Under the pieces are notes generated by a model, which saw nothing but the letters and a program-made list of their open reading frames with translations, had not been told where the DNA came from and searched no databases. From NCBI GenBank assembly GCA_025642065.1, contig JAODUP010000355.1:476501-540500 (forward strand): a DNA stretch of 64,000 bases, given 5' to 3'. The position numbers were made by a program, and so were the translations under genes. Below, one piece after another: positions 59,618 through 64,000 of the stretch. Position 1 is the first letter of the stretch. Every line of letters starts with the position of its first letter. Source of the DNA: Paralvinella palmiformis. Lineage: Eukaryota; Annelida; Polychaeta; Terebellida; Alvinellidae.

Positions 59618-62057
59618 GACTTGGATTACAACCACCAATACGAACGACAGGCGGAAACTAATGACATGCGACGACAGACGTGATTATTGCAGTACGTATT
59701 ATAACACAAACACTCAGGAGAAGGTTTAATTGACAACACTAACAGAGGTAGACATATGAAATCTAGCGGAATGTAACAGTTTTATCCGAAGTTTAACTAA
59801 ACATCAAACCTGACTAGGATAGATTGTATCAATAAAGGCCACTTCACGCTATACTGACAGAATGCAGCTGCATTTCTTCAATACACATACACACACACAC
59901 ACATATATATATATATGCAACAATACGCGTAGGCATAGATGCCCAGGTAGATATACAGGAGTGATTACGAACGAGTTGCTTGGTTTTCAAATAAATTAAC
60001 GCGCGTACAGAAAAAGTCCGACGAGCAATAATCCGCGGATGCCGGGGGGGGGGGGAGGGGCGAGTAACCAAACCTAGAAGCCAACAATCTATGCATCGTT
60101 TTGTCAGTAAATGCCATCTATAAACAGCCAAACAAGGTGCTACGCAAAGGGACGATAAAATATTTCACAGATAAAGCAACACCAAAATACAGCATAAGCT
60201 CCTAAATCATAACCTTACTGGCACCGAGCTGCTTTGTGCAATTAGTTCAATATAGTCTACATCAGTTACGTGGCTTTCCATTAATTTGTTAGTTACCAAA
60301 AATATGGATACAGCATCACGTGCCCGACATGTATCAATAGTAACAATAGTACCAGACATAAACGAATACTAACATAGTAAATAATTTTATTAGTATTATC
60401 TAGATACTATTGTGGTAGTAATGCTCGGTCATGGCTTCATCATATGTGATTGTATAAGCAGATATAATAAATATAACGAATGTTATCACAGAAGCATCTA
60501 TTGCAAGACTTTTATTGGTTTGTTTCAGTGTGTGTTTGTTTGTGTGTGTGTGTGTGTGTGTTTGTTTGTGTGTGTGTGTGAGTGAATGCACGCTTCCTCT
60601 CACTATATATCAGCAGCATTAGGTTTAGCAATAAACGTTTTTAGTATTCAAACTTAAGTAACTCCTCAATTTCGTGGCATATATACGTTAAGCACAACGG
60701 AGGCATTCTGTCAAAGTGCCATATTAAAATGAGCATTCGCCATTATCCGGGAAACGAATCTGTTACCGTAATACCATATTTTGTTGTTATCACAGCGAAT
60801 GATTGAGATGCTAAGTGTGAAGTAAAAATAAGTCAATTTTATCATCACATACATACATGTCTCCACAGCAACGTATTAGTGACACTTGGTGAACTCAGCA
60901 GTACACATTTTGGATAAAAACCAATAACAGCGATGACATGATCTGAGCTACTGATGGTCAATTATCTAGTCTCATCACCCAATAATAATAATAATACCAA
61001 TACCAATACTGATTAACTCCGTGTCTGAGTGAGTTACAGAATGGACCGACATACTCACAGACACCATATACGGGAGGGAGGTGTGGTACTATAGTACAGG
61101 TAGATTTCCAGTCAGCCAGACGGAGAACTGACCAAGTCTTCTCTCCGAGATATGCCATCCACGGTAAATCCAGAATATATTTATAATTAGTACTTTTACC
61201 ATTTACAGAAGCCTCGCCGTGCATCGCTTCGATACCGCGTTCGACGGAGGTCCTCCTTGTGAAAGAGATGATATATATATATATTCCGTTATAATAATAA
61301 ATAATAATATAATAAGATCAAAACAGTCCGCCGATTAGAATGACCTCATCAGAACGGACATCAGCTTAATGCACAAATATTGTGATTTAAACAACTCGCT
61401 GCTCCGCTCTAACGATGCCACGGCAACGGGAACGAGTTTAAAATCAAACCGTACACGGTCCAATAAAAATGAGCGATAAAGACCGGATCAATTAAACGGC
61501 ATTCTCCGTTCGTGTTAACCCTTTGAGGCGCGGCAGAAAACGTTTAGACATGCAGCAGTTCGAAGACGATTGATACGGTTCGTGAACTATTAAGGCACTA
61601 TAATAAACAAGATTAAAGCAAACAATTCTCCACCTTCTGGCCCCAAAGACAACAAAAGTAAGATATCACATAAAGGCCAGTAGTGAGGAAGGTATTTTAA
61701 ACGACTACTTGCGTCAAATGTAAACAAACCGCCTACAGCAGAATATGGGACTCGATGTCGGATGAAAATTGTTCGGAAATGGGACACAAGAATACCTGAA
61801 ATAATTAATGAATCAATAAGCAAATGAATCGGTAAATGAAAACGCACGCACACATTGCCAAAACATACCCACACGTGTACGGTGACAAAATGCAACATTT
61901 GTCATTTTGATGACAAATGTCGATAATATAATAATATTATTATAGCAAATCTGACATGATTATTAAATACATTTTTACATATATAAATAAGGACTATTAA
62001 ATCAGAATGCCGAAGTTTATCAGATGTGCGTCGACATAAAAGCAATACGGCTAACTT
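57938..62057. other. Interval downstream of PLD, possibly including its 3' UTR
   Basis: CA repeats at 58893-58918, 59251-59268, 59578-59614 and 59889-59901, AT repeats at 59194-59234 and 61270-61281, a GT repeat at 60530-60580. A minus-strand AATAAA (TTTATT at 60511-60516) could end a PLD transcript with a 1.5-kb UTR. No coding similarity recognised. Confidence 0.5.
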
Positions 62058-62282
62058 TCACGTCCATACAATATTTGGCAGTATCCCTTCTCTAGTTCCA
62101 GTTAAATTACCAAGGTTCTCCTTGGAAAGGAACATCAAAGGCATCAGCACCAGACGACCTTTGATCTTTTTCAGCCTCTTTTCTGCCTTCGTCGGATTAT
62201 ACGTAGCCATTGGTTCTTCCTTTTGGTAGTTTCGCAGCTGATGGTATGTGTGTACTTCGTCACTCGGAACACATCTGAACAC
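62058..62282 (-). CDS. PLD1/2: PLD last coding exon
   Basis: 225 nt including TGA; acceptor CATTTCAG. It encodes [40 protein letters not shown] and GILPNIVWT, homologous to the KVFRCLPNDEV to EVWT end of human PLD1. Confidence 0.94.
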   Translation of the reverse strand: MFRCVPSDEVHTYHQLRNYQKEEPMATYNPTKAEKRLKKIKGRLVLMPLMFLSKENLGNLTGTREGILPNIVWT

Positions 62283-63493
62283 CTGAAATGTAGAACTCAC
62301 CCAGATTAGAAGGGTGTGTGCGCGTGTGTGTAATGTTGAGTAAAATATATTGATTACAACTATAAAAATAGTGCTTTTATTTTCTTCCACAACAAGATTA
62401 AGATGATGATGATTGATGTTTTATGGCCACTTTTGTGCACATGGTAGGCAAAATGGGCCAAGTCACCTCCAAAGGTAATGAAGCAAAGTCAAAGATGAAA
62501 CACCCTTCAGATATGCCCACATCGAGATTCGAACTTGGGTGGTAATGATCTGTGTACCAACACGCTACCAGTTAGACCAACGAGGCACCCCACAACAAGA
62601 TTAAACCAACCTTTTCAAATATTGTTGTATTGATAGAGGCCTGTTTGAGCCAAGTATCTTTGTAGAAAACAGCTGCCACTGGATCACAAACATCGATAAC
62701 TGAATTGTTCTCCTCAACACCAAGATGTTCTCTGTTGAGAATAATCACAGATCACAAATCACAATCATGTTAGTTATCCTATTGATAAAATTTCTATAAA
62801 ACACCTTCACACACACATACACACACCACAAATCAAATGGAATATGTAAATAATTGTGTTTCGCTAATTGTGTCTTATGTAAGACATGTTTCGAATCTCT
62901 CAACCATGGCTTGCTTGATATTTCTCAAACTAACTTAGAAATATGCAATATTCATGAATATTAACAACGTTAAGCAAGACAGCTGCCAATCCTAATAAAA
63001 TACTAACATGCATGTTAATGTTTTTGTTAATGTTATAGTTGATCACATGTTAGATAGATAGACAGATAAATAGATAGATAGTTTATTCACAGTTTCCATT
63101 TACAAACATTTTGTTCAAAGACAACAAAAGATTTCTTAAAGGTAACAATTTTTCATGAAATTATAGTTGATCATGTAACCAAATAAAACTAGTATCATCG
63201 CCTAAGACTCATCGAGAGTAACGGATAAGTGTTAACGAAATGATAAAACATAAACATTAATAATTAAAGCGTTACCTGAAAATGTTCCTGCGCATGTCCG
63301 AAGCAAATTTTCCGACTTCGACGGTGACGCCATTAAACGTGGTGGTGACCATGTGTTTATCTTCTATGACTATTGCTATTTCGCTATCGCGTTTACCGAG
63401 AAGACTTCTGTCATTGATGTTCGCCGAACCAAGAATCACACTCCGATCGTCAACAATCATCAGCTTACTGTGTACGTACACCAACTCTGTTTT
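62058..63493 (-). CDS. PLD1/2: Phospholipase D1/D2-type protein, last three coding exons (5' part outside window)
   Basis: In transcription order: 63493-63276 (218 nt), 62731-62611 (121 nt), 62282-62058 (225 nt with stop TGA). Together they encode the C-terminal 187 residues. The enzyme hydrolyses phosphatidylcholine to phosphatidic acid and choline in membrane trafficking and signalling. The second HKD catalytic motif is complete: [20 protein letters not shown], then [18 protein letters not shown]. The last exon has [13 protein letters not shown] and ends IVWT, like the EVWT end of animal PLD1/2, a C terminus known to matter for activity. PLD1 versus PLD2 cannot be decided because the PX/PH region is missing. 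Confidence 0.93.
62402..62589 (-). repeat. SINE family A, copy 7, with target duplication
   Basis: The minus-strand head is GGTGCCTCGTTGGTCTAACT with A-box-like TTGGTCTAACTGG and B-box-like AAGTTCGAATCTCG. The standard body and tail TAAAACATCAATCATCATCA follow. Flanking copies of CCACAACAAGATTAA at 62387-62401 and 62590-62604 are a 15-bp target duplication. It lies in the last PLD intron, sense to the gene. Confidence 0.93.
62611..62731 (-). CDS. PLD1/2: PLD penultimate exon
   Basis: 121 nt; acceptor CTCAACAG, donor GTTGGT. It encodes [20 protein letters not shown] and [21 protein letters not shown], matching the human LGYLDD to TIYDK region. Its donor sits only 6 nt from the target-duplication copy of a SINE. 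Confidence 0.9.
62732..63275 (-). other. PLD intron between the last HKD exon and the penultimate exon
   Basis: 544 nt with a GATA/TAGA-type repeat at about 63053-63080 and a short CA repeat at 62808-62826. No exon recognised inside. Confidence 0.75.
63276..63493 (-). CDS. PLD1/2: PLD exon with second HKD motif
   Basis: Acceptor TTACCTTATCAG, donor GTAACG. It encodes [20 protein letters not shown] onwards to [10 protein letters not shown]. HxKx4D and the following GSANINDRS are intact. It starts in phase 0 and ends in phase 2. Confidence 0.94.
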
Positions 63494-63523
63494 CTGATAA
63501 GGTAAATAAGTGTACGTGTTTAG

Positions 63524-63776
63524 GCATGGATTATTATATGCATGGATTATTATACGCATGGATTATTTTATGCATGGATTATTATACGCATGGATTACTA
63601 TACACATGGATTATTATACGCATGGATTATTATATGCATGGATTATTATATGCATGGATTACTATATGCATGGATTAATATATGCATGGATTATTATACA
63701 CATGGATTACTATACAGATGGATTAATATACGCATTGATTATTATATGCATGGATTATTACATGCATGGATTCGTG
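63524..63776. repeat. 16-bp minisatellite, about 15-16 units
   Basis: Unit GCATGGATTATTATAT, with A/C and T/C variants, is repeated head to tail starting 30 nt beyond the PLD exon at 63493, inside the next PLD intron. Because 16 is not a multiple of three, every frame cycles through the same peptide, producing the spurious [11 protein letters not shown] ORFs. Confidence 0.95.
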
Positions 63777-64000
63777 CATGCATATTTATGGAAAAAGGTT
63801 AGCTGGTTATCTCGATCCATGATAATTATAAGTTCAGTGCTCCATTCATCTGGGAAGAACATATGTTGTTGCTAATTTCAGAGAAATAAAAGTGGGAATT
63901 TGTAAATTATACGATCTGAAGATTACGCTGATTATTATGTATGACCCGTAAAACAAATGCTAGAATATGTTTACTTAAATACGTCACAATTATAATGCCG
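63777..64000 (-). other. Remaining PLD intron at the window edge
   Basis: No exon of PLD seen between the minisatellite and the right edge. The gene continues outside. Confidence 0.6.

Noticed and set aside
58542..62000. Several 60-100-codon minus-strand ORFs downstream of PLD
   Set aside because: Short, T- or repeat-driven, without recognisable domains or consistent splice signals.
63510..63875. 121-codon ORF with repeated [17 protein letters not shown] peptide
   Set aside because: A 16-bp minisatellite read in all frames; no start context, splice support or family.

Overview
The window is eukaryotic nuclear DNA from an animal: split genes with GT-AG introns, long AT/GT-rich introns, many microsatellites, tRNA-derived SINEs and broken non-LTR retrotransposons. 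Gene content plus the repeat types (SINEs with ATC tails, a decayed ORF with a HAFTGCDTT motif, GT-rich introns) suggest a lophotrochozoan, probably a mollusc. That taxonomic call is inference; no ribosomal or mitochondrial marker is present.

Layout. (1) About 1-2,500: upstream intergenic or intronic DNA with a decayed LINE copy and a SINE fragment. (2) 2,528-29,351, plus strand: a complete CELF/Bruno-like RNA-binding protein gene (CELF1/2 type) with 16 coding exons that join in frame to 588 codons. It has two N-terminal RRMs, a long linker encoded by exons that are all multiples of three in phase 1, and a C-terminal RRM. A long 3' flank or 3' UTR follows, to about 37.1 kb. (3) 38,864-43,322, minus strand: a complete alpha-methylacyl-CoA racemase gene (AMACR), six coding exons, 379 codons, convergent with CELF. 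(4) About 44-58 kb: a repeat-rich interval. It holds two SINE types, the 3' end of an L2/CR1-like LINE abutting a second non-LTR reverse transcriptase relic (itself hit by a 35-bp insertion with a perfect 19-bp target duplication), a 276-bp hAT-like MITE with 8-bp target duplications, a decayed HAFTGCDTT-type ORF lying between inverted arms, and a 762-bp tandem duplication. (5) 62,058-63,493, minus strand: the last three exons of a phospholipase D1/D2-type gene carrying the second HKD motif; its 5' part lies beyond the right edge.

The three cellular genes have unrelated jobs (RNA processing, branched-chain fatty acid/bile acid oxidation, phosphatidic acid signalling) and no operon-like link is expected. 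The most interesting material is the CELF splicing architecture (symmetric linker exons, a 27-nt microexon, paired 24-nt alternative splice sites, GU repeats beside donors) and the repeat archaeology at 47-58 kb. I found no convincing new multi-gene system. Exon borders were set by hand from splice consensus, reading frame and family similarity; no alignment was run.
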